Source: Deltaproteobacteria bacterium (lineage in GTDB: Bacteria; Bdellovibrionota_B; Oligoflexia; Oligoflexales; Bog-1112). Taken from it: DNA of 64,000 nt. This document shows, piece by piece, positions 26,673 through 35,866 of the stretch (its first letter is position 1; each line of letters starts with the position of its first letter). The notes under the pieces are model-generated. The model searched no databases and had not been told where the DNA came from. It worked only from the letters and a program-made list of their open reading frames with translations. The stretch lies in the NCBI GenBank assembly GCA_020635195.1, contig JACKAG010000010.1, positions 16,108 through 80,107 on the forward strand, given 5' to 3'. Made by a program: the position numbers and the translations under genes.

Positions 26673-28445
26673 TTATCCCCGGATTGGAATCCATCTCCAG
26701 TAGAACTCAAGATAAGATTTGCATTCATGCCCATTAACAGGTGTTACATGCTCAAAAATTTCTTTGTGAGTTTTGGATAAATTCCAGTTATCATCATCTG
26801 TGAAGGAATAGGTTTTTTCCCCGTTAAGCCAGAGAAGATCCGTCCCGGATTTGCGATAGACTTCTGGTCTGACTTCTATCTTAAAGTCTTTTGCGATTTC
26901 GACAACAACACTCTTGCTGTCATTGTAAAAAATTTTAGTCAGTCCTGAAGAAGGTTTGACTTTATTATTAATCCCGTTTGTTACTATTTTAATTCCGTCA
27001 ATCTGATTGATTTTTGAAGAGAGATTGACATAAAAATTCTTAATATAGAGAGAGTCTGTATCGTAGTTCCACCATTTGTCAGGATCATTACATTCAGGTG
27101 AATAATCAAAAGAAAAGCTATTAACTCTCATATAGAGAATAATTGAAAATGAATGTGTACAGATTCCCCGGACAGAATCAAAAACCTGATCATCCGGAAG
27201 CTGACAGCTGTATATGCCGGGTGGCTGACAACGGAAGTTATCATTGAGTTCCTGATTATTGATAAAGCGGGATGGGTTTGTCAGGATGACATTACGATAA
27301 AAACTGACAACTCCGGAGTCTCCTTCGAAAGTATCAACAGGACTCTCCGGTTTCCATTGGGTGTGAAGTCGTTTAAGACGAGAAATCTGATCATCAGCTA
27401 TCCAGATATGATTGACAGACTGGCATCCTGCTTCTGTATAATGATAACATTTTTCTGATTCTGCATTGTAGTACATGCCATGCTCACGACAACCGCTTTC
27501 GCTGGCCGAATAATCTGCTTCATAAACACATCTCCCCGGAGATTCAGGACTGATTCCTGGTAAATAAAATTTATTTTCTTCTTCGATACAGTATTTTGGT
27601 GTTGGGGAACACTGATTCGATCCGTCTGTCATCAGGTGACCATTATACATATTCTGACAACCCTGTTCTGTCATCAGGCACTGCCCCCCCTGCTGATACT
27701 GGGGATTGATTTTGTCCGGGGATGATTCCGGAACAGGGAGCCACAGATAGTCTGGTTCCAGACATTTTTCCTGACTGTCCTGACATATTTCGATTTCTGC
27801 GCTCTGCCCTCCGGACTCATCAGATTTGATGCTGATCATTTTCTTTTCCTGATATGGTTTACATGAATTTTTTGATAAACGGCATGATTTTGAGTCATCA
27901 TCAGGGGTATATGTGTATCCGGAGTGATTGAGAAGTGAGCAGTATTCAAGGGTTGAGTAACAATTGTTGTCAATTAAAATACGACTGCCACCGCAATTTC
28001 CGTTTACATCCAGACCTTGTTCGCTTTGTTTTTTAAGCAGCGATATCAGGGAAAGCTCGTTATATGGATCAGTTTTTGTATATAGAGTGGCATTATTATT
28101 TTCTGCTTTTGCTGTATTTGTGTTGTTATCATTGCCGTTTTGGCCCCCTGTTTTTTCTTCATTTGAGGCTGAGGGCGTTTGATCGAATTTCTCATCTCCT
28201 GTTTTTTCAGATCCGCTGCTTTGTTCTGAATTGTTATATGTATCTTCATTTTCTTCATTATTGTCATGAGCTGCTGTGATTTCAACAGAAGAACTTTTTA
28301 TTTTTGATTGTTCTGCATCCTGAGATGGCTTAGTTCCGCTACATGACAGACTGATAAATGTAAAGATCAGAATCATGATGACCATATGCATTGCAATGGT
28401 AAAACTACTTGATTCTGAAAGGTTTTTTTTTGAACGATGTGCCAT
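26673..28445 (-). CDS. Cysteine-rich lipoprotein, member 1 of a three-gene family
   Basis: From ATG 28445 (GGAG seven bases upstream) the product has a signal core MHMVIMILIFTFISLSC with a lipobox-like SLSC, then a ~75-residue Asn/Asp/Glu/Ser linker. It then has eight cysteine pairs, in order CX6C five times, CX12C, CX7C and CX7C, starting CYSTLEYC and ending CQPPGIYSC. A HIWIADD block follows the CX7C pair, as in the two paralogues. The C-terminal ~200 residues are beta-rich, ending YLEFYWRWIPIRG. No named family is recognised. It is divergent from the paralogues at 28.8 and 31 kb and shorter than them. Disulfide-stabilised surface exposure is inferred, not shown. Confidence 0.75.
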   Translation of the reverse strand: MAHRSKKNLSESSSFTIAMHMVIMILIFTFISLSCSGTKPSQDAEQSKIKSSSVEITAAHDNNEENEDTYNNSEQSSGSEKTGDEKFDQTPSASNEEKTGGQNGNDNNTNTAKAENNNATLYTKTDPYNELSLISLLKKQSEQGLDVNGNCGGSRILIDNNCYSTLEYCSLLNHSGYTYTPDDDSKSCRLSKNSCKPYQEKKMISIKSDESGGQSAEIEICQDSQEKCLEPDYLWLPVPESSPDKINPQYQQGGQCLMTEQGCQNMYNGHLMTDGSNQCSPTPKYCIEEENKFYLPGISPESPGRCVYEADYSASESGCREHGMYYNAESEKCYHYTEAGCQSVNHIWIADDQISRLKRLHTQWKPESPVDTFEGDSGVVSFYRNVILTNPSRFINNQELNDNFRCQPPGIYSCQLPDDQVFDSVRGICTHSFSIILYMRVNSFSFDYSPECNDPDKWWNYDTDSLYIKNFYVNLSSKINQIDGIKIVTNGINNKVKPSSGLTKIFYNDSKSVVVEIAKDFKIEVRPEVYRKSGTDLLWLNGEKTYSFTDDDNWNLSKTHKEIFEHVTPVNGHECKSYLEFYWRWIPIRG

Positions 28446-28787
28446 ATGGCATCTCCGGAGTTTATATATCAGATGAAAGCGTAAATATTTCCACACATCG
28501 TATCGGTCTGTTCTCTTTTTTTATTGAGTATGAATAAAAAGATCTGATTTTTATATTTAATATGATAACACTACAATCGTAAATTATATTTTTTACTCAG
28601 ATTTTTTGACAATCAATTTTTATACAGAATGCCCTGAAATAATTTATTTTATCAGATGATTAACTCTGATTTTTCATCTTTTGTTTATGGACAGGCAAAA
28701 AAAATACGATATAAGTTTACAGAGATATCGGGGTTGAAAAATAAAGCCAAGTTAAATCCCGAAGAGGATATGGAAAGATCGATTTTT

Positions 28788-30917
28788 ATGACTATCAGAT
28801 TAATTTTATTTTTTCCAATAATCATTTTCCTTCTTGTTATCATGCAATGCGCTCAGCCAAATTCGCGCCAAAATCAGAAGAAAATGACTGTTTCCGCTTC
28901 AGATGGGAAGTCTGAGACATCTGTTCAGACAGGTGATGAAAATGACATAAATAGAGGAGAATCAAATGCTTCATATGTTTCTTCTCTGAGCAAAGGGCAG
29001 AGAGAAAATTTACTGGCACTTGCCCAGAATATTATGGATAAACAGGAAAATACACAAGAAGGCCTTTGCCAGAAAGGGGAGTGTCTGACGGACCCTTCAG
29101 TTTGTTCAGCTCTTGATTTCGGTGAGTATCACTATACTTTAAGTAAAGATGGAAGTCGTTGTGAAATGGATGAAGTGGCATCATGCCATAGCTGGGAAAT
29201 TAAAACGACCAGGAAAGTACCTGCGTGGAATGAACAGAAAAAACGATGGATTGCTTTTGATATCGATGTTTGCGAAGCAGATCCGTTAAAATGTCATGAC
29301 GCTGATCTTGGTCATAATGGTTTGTGGTATCGAAGTTATGATGTGGAACTTACGACGAGTGAATTTTTTGATGAAAAAGGTAATTTTTATATTACACCCT
29401 CTCATTCAGGAAAAGATGAAATACTAAAGCAAAAGGAAGGTCTCCTGAAAAAGGTTTTTGCCTGTGAGCAAACCCAGGCTTTTTGCAAAGATCATTATGG
29501 TGAAATGAGTACAGCGGAACATACACTAAGCCCTGATACTTACAGGAGTCAGAATCGTTGCTCTGTTAGTCCTCTTTTATGTCGGGAAAAAGGATTGTTT
29601 TTAAATCCAGTGCGTAATAAGTCAGCTTCGACAGAAGATGGGGATGCTTCATCAGATTCTGAATTAAAAGTTATGAAAAATGACTGTGTCGCTCAGGACT
29701 CTGTTGTTGCAGACCGGGATTTCTGTCAGGCTCATGACATGGAATTTGATGAGCTTTCTTCCCGTTGTTATGAGCATAATGAAAGATCATGTCATGTCTC
29801 CGGCAAGGTCTGGATTCCGGATCAGGGTGCTGAAAAGATGACTTCCCTTCTTGAATCGTACCAGGCTCTGAATGCTGACGCCGGATCAGATTTTATCAGT
29901 GAACTGAGTTCATCTGGATTTAGCTATCTTGATATGGAGATGCAGTCTGGAAAAAAATCTATTGCATTAAAAGGATGGTTTCCTTTAGAACCAGGAAAAC
30001 AATGCCAACAGGCGAATATCGAAACATGCCGTATCATCGGGAAAACCTATGATCCGTATATATTTTCCTGCGTCAGTAAGCTAAAGAGGAATCTTCTTCT
30101 GGTTATCAGAACTCTTGAAATTGATGGTTCCTCCGGATGCCTTGATCGCAGAGAGAATCCAGACCGTCAGGTTTCCCTTGGGAGCACAGAGTCTTTTCTG
30201 ATGGGTATGGATCTTTCATCTGATGATGCAGTATCAAAGGAAGAGGCGGTAGAATATGCTCCTTTTTCATATGAAATCAATAATGTGAGTCTTTATTCGT
30301 CGACCGGAATGTCAGCGGATGGGGAGAGAAGCCCTGTTCGTGAAGTGGCGATACCACAGCGAAAATCATACGCTTTTTTGTTATCCAGAATTTTTCCTGT
30401 GGAAATTACAGAAAATGATTTTTCTTTTGATATCAGATTTGATGTTTTTGTTAAGGGAAAGTCCCTTGGAGCGAGTGGGAAAGTTTTATTTGCCAGTGAA
30501 CTGAAGACCTTCAGATATACGGAGCTTCCCTATCGATATCTTTATCAGACTTTAATCAGGTCAGCAGATGATAAAAAACATTTAAATCAAAATGGTATAA
30601 GTCAGTTGTATACCGAATTACAGCCTGAATTATCGGAAGCATCTTCGGCGATCCAGAACACAAACCAGGGTAGCATATTGCCATCCTGGTTTCAGAGTCG
30701 GTTGAGGCATATTGATATCCAGGATCTCAACAGGGATAGCCTTTCATCTTTGCCTGAATTTACAGCGGCAGATAGCCAGACTCGCCTGGCATATCCTCTT
30801 TACCGGAACAACTGGGATGAAAGCCTTCACAAAATGACCGATATCGTTCACTTTCAGTCAGGTGGTGGCGATATCTGTTTTGGAAGGATGGTCTGGAGTT
30901 GGCGATGGTTCAGATGA
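28788..30917 (+). CDS. Cysteine-rich lipoprotein, member 2 of the family
   Basis: The start is taken at ATG 28788 (GGAAAG eight bases upstream), giving a lipoprotein-type signal MTIRLILFFPIIIFLLVIMQC; an in-frame ATG at 28656 would add 44 residues without a good site. After a Ser/Asp/Glu linker the same cysteine order recurs as in the neighbours: CLTDPSVC, CEMDEVASC, CEADPLKC, CEQTQAFC, CSVSPLLC, CVAQ..DFC (X12), CYEHNERSC and CQQANIETC. Then come the blocks VWIPDQ and CLDRR and the C-terminus GRMVWSWRWFR. It is ~145 bases upstream of member 3, in the same direction, without an obvious terminator between them. Confidence 0.8.
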   Translation: MTIRLILFFPIIIFLLVIMQCAQPNSRQNQKKMTVSASDGKSETSVQTGDENDINRGESNASYVSSLSKGQRENLLALAQNIMDKQENTQEGLCQKGECLTDPSVCSALDFGEYHYTLSKDGSRCEMDEVASCHSWEIKTTRKVPAWNEQKKRWIAFDIDVCEADPLKCHDADLGHNGLWYRSYDVELTTSEFFDEKGNFYITPSHSGKDEILKQKEGLLKKVFACEQTQAFCKDHYGEMSTAEHTLSPDTYRSQNRCSVSPLLCREKGLFLNPVRNKSASTEDGDASSDSELKVMKNDCVAQDSVVADRDFCQAHDMEFDELSSRCYEHNERSCHVSGKVWIPDQGAEKMTSLLESYQALNADAGSDFISELSSSGFSYLDMEMQSGKKSIALKGWFPLEPGKQCQQANIETCRIIGKTYDPYIFSCVSKLKRNLLLVIRTLEIDGSSGCLDRRENPDRQVSLGSTESFLMGMDLSSDDAVSKEEAVEYAPFSYEINNVSLYSSTGMSADGERSPVREVAIPQRKSYAFLLSRIFPVEITENDFSFDIRFDVFVKGKSLGASGKVLFASELKTFRYTELPYRYLYQTLIRSADDKKHLNQNGISQLYTELQPELSEASSAIQNTNQGSILPSWFQSRLRHIDIQDLNRDSLSSLPEFTAADSQTRLAYPLYRNNWDESLHKMTDIVHFQSGGGDICFGRMVWSWRWFR

Positions 30918-31065
30918 TTTTATATTTATTAAAAATAAAAAGGAAAAAAGAATATGAAAGATATTTATTTAAGCAGGAATGGTCTTTAGACGATAAGAGA
31001 GACTGAGTTTTCACCTGTATTTATGATCATTACGGATAATTAATTAAATAAAGGCAGGAAAAAGT

Positions 31066-33330
31066 ATGAAATTGATCAAGAACTACTGGATTTTACTTTC
31101 AATTATGTGTGTGTCTGTGAGTATTTCCTGCTCAAACCCATCTTCAAATGGGGCAAAGCGAGATTTACGGACAGCGAAAGAAACGGTCAGTAATGTTTCT
31201 GTCGACGGTCAGGTGATTACTGAGGGTATAAGATCTCTGGAAGAGGGAAAAATTCCACAAAATAATTCTGATATGCTTCAGTTAGCACAGAGTTTATTTG
31301 ATAAACAACCGACAGCAGGTGCTGGGATTTGCTCTGAGGGTGCCTGCCTTACGAATACGAACCTCTGCGAAAGTCTGAATATTGCAAGTCGTCAGTATTA
31401 TCTTAGTGCAGATGGTAGTAAGTGTATGCTGGATGAAAAATCATCCTGTAAAGCATGGGAGAAAAAAGGGACTGATAAATGGCCAGTCTGGGATAGTGAT
31501 AAGAAGAAATGGATCCCTTTTGAGATCGAAATCTGTGTTTCTGACCGGGCAAAGTGTACGGACCCGGACTTTAGTAAAAAAGGGACCTGGTATAAATGGG
31601 TGACAGTTTCCAGGCAATATACAAAGTTTGTCGCAGATGATGGAAGTATTATCGGAGCGTCCGAGAGCCCGGACATTCCTCCAGTTGGTCAGCAAATCGA
31701 AAATCCAGCTTATGGAATCTGTGTTCAGCAGGATCTCTATTGTTCGGATCATTATGGAAAATTAAGTGTTTCTACACCACAAGAGGATGTGCTTATAGCG
31801 GCAACTGGACGAAGTCAAAATGAATGCTCGATTACCCCCAAATTTTGCAGGTCAAAAAATATGTATCTGAATACTCAGTCATCAGGAGCAAAGGAAAATT
31901 CTGATGATCTGACTGATCTGGATACCAGGCTTTCAAATCTTGTGTGGGAATCTGAGTGTGTTCCGGAAGATAAATTTGTTTCAGCAGGTCCGCTTGTCTG
32001 CAAAGCTCATGATATGGAGTTCGAGGAAAATACCGGAACATGTTTTAATAACACGGAAGAGAGTTGTCAGGATTCTGGCAGAATATGGGTTTCTGATCAG
32101 TTGTATCCTAAATTTTCAGAGCTTCTTAAGAATTATCAGTTTATTCATAAGAAACTGAGCACAGGAACTCAGGGGCCTGAATCAGATCTGAGTTATGAGG
32201 GCTTCACAAAAATTGATTATAAATTACCTAATTATCAGCAACTTGGAATACCAGAGGAAGATGCAAGATATACCGGTTTTTATCCGGTTATTCCGAATAA
32301 ACGTTGTCAGATGGCAAATATTGAGACATGTCGGATGATTGGTAAGTTGTATGATCCGGGTGAGCGAAAATGCGTCGATTCTATCAGTCGTAACCTGATG
32401 GTTGTGCTGCGGACACTTGAAATTGATAATAGTTATGGTTGTATTGACAGATGGACAGAAAAAAGTGGTCCAAGTACTGGAGAGATTGTACAGGATGTTT
32501 TTGCGACGATTCTGACAAAGGGAATTTATGCGGCAGCTGGAGGTCTTCATACAGGAACTACAAAAGAATTTGAAGCTCCGTTTGAATACGAAGTCAAAGA
32601 TTTTCGTATTCTGACATCTGATGGTGTAACAGGTGAAGTTGTTAAGGCAACAAAGGTATTTAAAATACCTCAGAAAAAAGAATATAATTTTTTAGAATCA
32701 GCGGTTGTTCCTGTAGAAATAAAAGGATCAAATTTTTGCTTTGATGTTAAATTTGATGTTTTTGTTTCAGGGCGAAAGTTACAGGAGGAAAAACTCCTTC
32801 TTGGTAGTGTTCTGAAAACTTTTTGCTATACAGACACTCATTTTCCTTACAGCTATTATACGCTTTTACCATTTAAAAATAAAAATAGTCATGAATTTAA
32901 TAAGGCTGGTTTTATTTCTTTATATGATGAACTCAGAAATGAGCTGTCCTATAGTCACATAACATCAGCGTTTCGCACGACAGCTGGTAAGGATATTCCC
33001 GATCTGGAAGATTGGTTTGTTACAGGTATTCAGGATTCTGTGTTGTCCGGATCAGAAAATGAGAGTCCCCTGACCAGAACCGATGGCAAGAAATGGGTCG
33101 ATAACTCATTATATGATAGCATAAGATTGAGTTATAAGTTGATCAGAAACAACTGGTCGGATCGACTTAACAAACAATCAGAGATTTTGTCATTTAATCC
33201 TGACATGGTGAATACCAGGAGTTCTGATTCTGATACTCGTGAGGATGGCAGGAAGGTTTATAATTATATTGATCCATCGCTTTGTTATGGCAGACTGATC
33301 TGGAGCTGGCAGTGGTTTCCGGGGGAGTAA
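31066..33330 (+). CDS. Cysteine-rich lipoprotein, member 3 of the family
   Basis: AGGAAAAAGT precedes the ATG. The signal YWILLSIMCVSVSISC ends in a plausible lipobox, followed by a Ser/Asp linker. The eight pairs are CLTNTNLC, CMLDEKSSC, CVSDRAKC, CVQQDLYC, CSITPKFC, CVPE..PLVC (X13), CFNNTEESC and CQMANIETC. Long aligned blocks shared with member 2 include RNLMVVLRTLEIDNS, RIWVSDQ and GRLIWSWQWFPGE. The C-terminal third after LRTLEID is a beta-rich domain (FCFDVKFDVFVSGR). The pattern shows recent tandem duplication. Function unknown; the location outside the cytoplasm follows from the signal and from cysteines paired at fixed spacings. Confidence 0.8.
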   Translation: MKLIKNYWILLSIMCVSVSISCSNPSSNGAKRDLRTAKETVSNVSVDGQVITEGIRSLEEGKIPQNNSDMLQLAQSLFDKQPTAGAGICSEGACLTNTNLCESLNIASRQYYLSADGSKCMLDEKSSCKAWEKKGTDKWPVWDSDKKKWIPFEIEICVSDRAKCTDPDFSKKGTWYKWVTVSRQYTKFVADDGSIIGASESPDIPPVGQQIENPAYGICVQQDLYCSDHYGKLSVSTPQEDVLIAATGRSQNECSITPKFCRSKNMYLNTQSSGAKENSDDLTDLDTRLSNLVWESECVPEDKFVSAGPLVCKAHDMEFEENTGTCFNNTEESCQDSGRIWVSDQLYPKFSELLKNYQFIHKKLSTGTQGPESDLSYEGFTKIDYKLPNYQQLGIPEEDARYTGFYPVIPNKRCQMANIETCRMIGKLYDPGERKCVDSISRNLMVVLRTLEIDNSYGCIDRWTEKSGPSTGEIVQDVFATILTKGIYAAAGGLHTGTTKEFEAPFEYEVKDFRILTSDGVTGEVVKATKVFKIPQKKEYNFLESAVVPVEIKGSNFCFDVKFDVFVSGRKLQEEKLLLGSVLKTFCYTDTHFPYSYYTLLPFKNKNSHEFNKAGFISLYDELRNELSYSHITSAFRTTAGKDIPDLEDWFVTGIQDSVLSGSENESPLTRTDGKKWVDNSLYDSIRLSYKLIRNNWSDRLNKQSEILSFNPDMVNTRSSDSDTREDGRKVYNYIDPSLCYGRLIWSWQWFPGE

Positions 33331-33342
33331 TCAATGGAATCT

Positions 33343-33391
33343 GAAAGAGCGCTGGGGCACCTGGGGTACATAGAGGTGTTTCGGCGCTTTC
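33343..33391 (+). terminator. Probable terminator after lipoprotein member 3
   Basis: A stem GAAAG(A)GCGC/GCGCTTTC encloses an inner CACCT/AGGTG stem, thirteen bases after the stop. The following TCATTTTGTG is only moderately T-rich. Confidence 0.5.
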
Positions 33392-33685
33392 TCATTTTGT
33401 GTGTTACGAGAAAATGACGATGACGCCAATTTTTTACTTTTGATAAAACTGTAATATTTTGTTATTCATATTTTTTTCTGCTATAAGCTTTGCTCCTTTT
33501 CCTCCCTCTGTAAGCATGCAGGTTTTGAAGATCTGAATTTTTGCTAACAATTTGAGTGTTAAAGACCAATATCTGGTTTCCGTTTTTTTACCGTGAATTA
33601 TGACTTCCGGATTATCGTTCTTTCTGCTGAGCAGTATACATTTTTTTTACAACTTTTTAACCCAATGAAGTTATACAAAAAATAA

Positions 33686-33745
33686 CTTTATTGTGGCAGA
33701 GTTGTCTGGAGTTGGCAGTGCTTTCCGTCTAAAAAAATAAAATGA
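33686..33745 (+). pseudogene. 3' remnant of a fourth family-member lipoprotein
   Basis: Reading CTT at 33686 onward gives LYCGRVVWSWQCFPSKKIK and then TGA. This matches the C-termini of member 2 (GRMVWSWRWFR) and member 3 (CYGRLIWSWQWFPGE); the DNA agrees over most of 45 bases, including TCTGGAG.TGGCAGTG. A TAA in the same frame at 33683 and no cysteine pairs upstream show that only the last ~18 codons survive. It could be a decayed gene or a partial duplication. Confidence 0.75.
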
Positions 33746-33750
33746 AAATA

Positions 33751-33785
33751 AAAAAGGGAGGGGATATCAGGTCCCCTCCCTTTTT
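33751..33785. terminator. Strong bidirectional terminator
   Basis: A 14-bp perfect stem (AAAAAGGGAGGGGA with its complement) surrounds a 7-base loop and has T-runs on both sides. It separates the lipoprotein remnant from the convergent AAA+ gene. Confidence 0.9.
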
Positions 33786-33800
33786 TCTGTCGTCTCTTCA

Positions 33801-35489
33801 CTATTCAGCTACGCTGGCCTCTGTTTTCATTCCACTATTTTGCCCTGATGGAGCAGGATTTGCTGGTTTGCTGGTCTGTCTGGCCTCCAGGATCAGGCGC
33901 TGCTTTTCTGCCTGAAGTCTTAAAAGAGGAAGACTTGCTTCTATGTCCCGCATAGATCGTTCCACAAGTTCCCGCTGTTTAGCATCAATCCATTCTGGTT
34001 CGCTTCTTTTATTATTCAGGTAAAGGCGAATTCTATCCAGAGGACTGTGTGATGAGATGGAATCCTGAGTTCTGTCTCCGATGATGAACGAATATTCTGA
34101 GTCTGCTTCTTCAGCCTGCTGTTGTGACATGAGGTATAGCTGCCTTTCCCGGCTTGCAACAAGATAGATATCAGGTAATTTGGCCCCAAGTATATTCATC
34201 TGGTCATGTGACATTCCCTCTGTCGCAGGGATCAGATCTTCTGTGATAAATTCCTTGTTTTTCAGAATGCTGTTCTTAAAAAAGTCGGCGATGCTGCTTT
34301 GATTAAAGTAAGCCAGCTCATGATCATCTGGATAAACATCATGGAATTTTAAAACATTACGTTCCAGGCTCCTTTTCAGGATTTTGTATCTGACGGCAGG
34401 CCCCGGAACCGAAAACCTGATCCGGTCTGAAAAACGTCTGGCTAATTCTTCTGTATCTGTAATGATCTTTAAGGCAGCACCGACTTTGTTGCTAAAATTA
34501 CAGCTAAAAATCAGGGCATAATTTTCCTGCTCGGATTTGTACTGATTCTTAAAAAAGTTCCTGAACTCTTCTTTTAAGGCTATATTGTAGAGGATATCAT
34601 CTCCTTCAGAAACATCGACGAGAATTTTTCTGTTTTTTGATGATGTTTTTTGTAACCATCTGGTCAGCTGTTTGAAGGTGTCTAAATCCATTTTTGCAGC
34701 TGTGATGGACCATACCTCATATCCCTTTATATAGGCAAAAGACTGTACCGCGGATGATTTGCCGGTTCCTGCATCTCCGAAATAAATCGCATTTCTCAGA
34801 GGCTGCCTCCTCTGCATCGAGCGGATGCTGCTTTTGATTTGCAGGCTGGCAGCGTCATCCGGATCGAAGATAAGCTCGGAATACTGAAGGGCTCCGTCAG
34901 GATGTTGCGCTGATTTTGGATGGATCTGTACCAGCCCTTCTGGTGGCTCTGCATGGCCGAATAGGCCTTTAGCCCACCATTTTGCCTTATGCAACAGCCT
35001 GGCTGGGCCAAAGGCGAGGGCCGCGCCTCCCATGGCGGGAAGAATTGAGACCATCCCGTGACAGAAGGCAGATCGTGTCCCTTCTTTAAAACCAAGAGTG
35101 CCGCAGAGCTGCGGAGCAATAAAGCTTCCAGCCATGAATCCAGCAGCTGCTCCGAGTGTTGTTGTCGGATTTTTCTCAATCATTGCCTTCATGGAGTCGT
35201 TCACGAGGCTTTGAGCGGTCGCTGCTGAAAAATCACTTATGTTTTTATAAGGCTGAGGAGGGAGGTGGACAACGCCATCTAGCTTTTTTGTGGTTTTTTG
35301 TTTCTCGGATGTGTTGGCTTCTTCGGTAGTATCAGAATCAGAAGGAGGTTTCTCTGAGGCATAAGTGATCTCAGGGGCATAGCTAAACATCAGGACCAGG
35401 CACAGAGCCTGAAGCATTTTCCGGCACAGGCGGCGTGAGTATTTTACTTTATTGATATTAAAGTAAAAATCGGATGATTCTGTTGTCAT
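33801..35489 (-). CDS. Membrane-anchored AAA+ ATPase, ATAD3-like arrangement
   Basis: The start has AAGGGAG seven bases upstream. Residues ~25-43 form a hydrophobic segment that could be a signal or anchor, then a Ser/Glu/Lys-rich linker. Two Gly/Ala-rich hydrophobic segments (~108-128, ~140-162) precede the ATPase: Walker A GDAGTGKSS (Lys244), Walker B region KILVDVSEGDD (Asp292/Glu295, not the usual hhhhDE), sensor-1 Asn in IFSCNFSN (Asn331) and arginine finger RRFSD (351-352). The C-terminus (~510-562) is a charged helix and Pro/Ala tail. Order of parts recalls mitochondrial ATAD3 but length and detail differ. Which side of the membrane bears the ATPase is not certain; a single cleaved signal would export it. 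Function unknown. Confidence 0.72.
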   Translation of the reverse strand: MTTESSDFYFNINKVKYSRRLCRKMLQALCLVLMFSYAPEITYASEKPPSDSDTTEEANTSEKQKTTKKLDGVVHLPPQPYKNISDFSAATAQSLVNDSMKAMIEKNPTTTLGAAAGFMAGSFIAPQLCGTLGFKEGTRSAFCHGMVSILPAMGGAALAFGPARLLHKAKWWAKGLFGHAEPPEGLVQIHPKSAQHPDGALQYSELIFDPDDAASLQIKSSIRSMQRRQPLRNAIYFGDAGTGKSSAVQSFAYIKGYEVWSITAAKMDLDTFKQLTRWLQKTSSKNRKILVDVSEGDDILYNIALKEEFRNFFKNQYKSEQENYALIFSCNFSNKVGAALKIITDTEELARRFSDRIRFSVPGPAVRYKILKRSLERNVLKFHDVYPDDHELAYFNQSSIADFFKNSILKNKEFITEDLIPATEGMSHDQMNILGAKLPDIYLVASRERQLYLMSQQQAEEADSEYSFIIGDRTQDSISSHSPLDRIRLYLNNKRSEPEWIDAKQRELVERSMRDIEASLPLLRLQAEKQRLILEARQTSKPANPAPSGQNSGMKTEASVAE

Positions 35490-35524
35490 ACCAAGACTCC
35501 CTTCAGGGTTGCATGATCATTTCG

Positions 35525-35567
35525 TTTTGTCTTAGTTTTTTATATTCTGCAAAGAACTAAGACAAAA
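35525..35567 (-). promoter_or_regulatory. 13-bp inverted repeat bracketing the -10 of the AAA+ gene promoter
   Basis: TTTTGTCTTAGTT (35525-35537) and AACTAAGACAAAA (35555-35567) are perfect arms 17 bases apart. On the minus strand TATAAA (35544-35539) lies in the spacer, with TTGTCT in the distal arm at 15-16 bases. This looks like an operator overlapping a promoter, 36 bases upstream of the AAA+ start. Confidence 0.6.
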
Positions 35568-35866
35568 ATTGCCATTTTTCAGGCAGGCCCTTGTTATTAG
35601 TGGACTTTTTGATGCTATAGTCTGAGGGCCAGATTATGACTAAAATGAATTTAGCACAAATCACAGATCTTAGTCATCGTAATTTTTGTTTTTATCTGAT
35701 TTTTTTATGTTTTTTTATATTACCAGAGACAAAATAAGAACGGGGCAGAAAGATTTGTTATCCGGCAGCTCATAGAGGCGTTGTGGGGGTTTATACCCTG
35801 ATTTATCTATGTTTTGTACAAATATCTGTAATGATTGATGATTGTAGGAATTCTGCTCAGATCGGC
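35568..35866. other. Intergenic region upstream of the AAA+ gene; no gene
   Basis: No protein-like frame is seen. ATGACTAA (35636-35643) and TTAGTCAT (35670-35677) form another inverted pair with the same CTTAGT/ACTAAG half-motif as the operator candidate at 35525. The plus strand is AT-rich. The end lies at the stop of the convergent glycosyltransferase. Confidence 0.45.
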
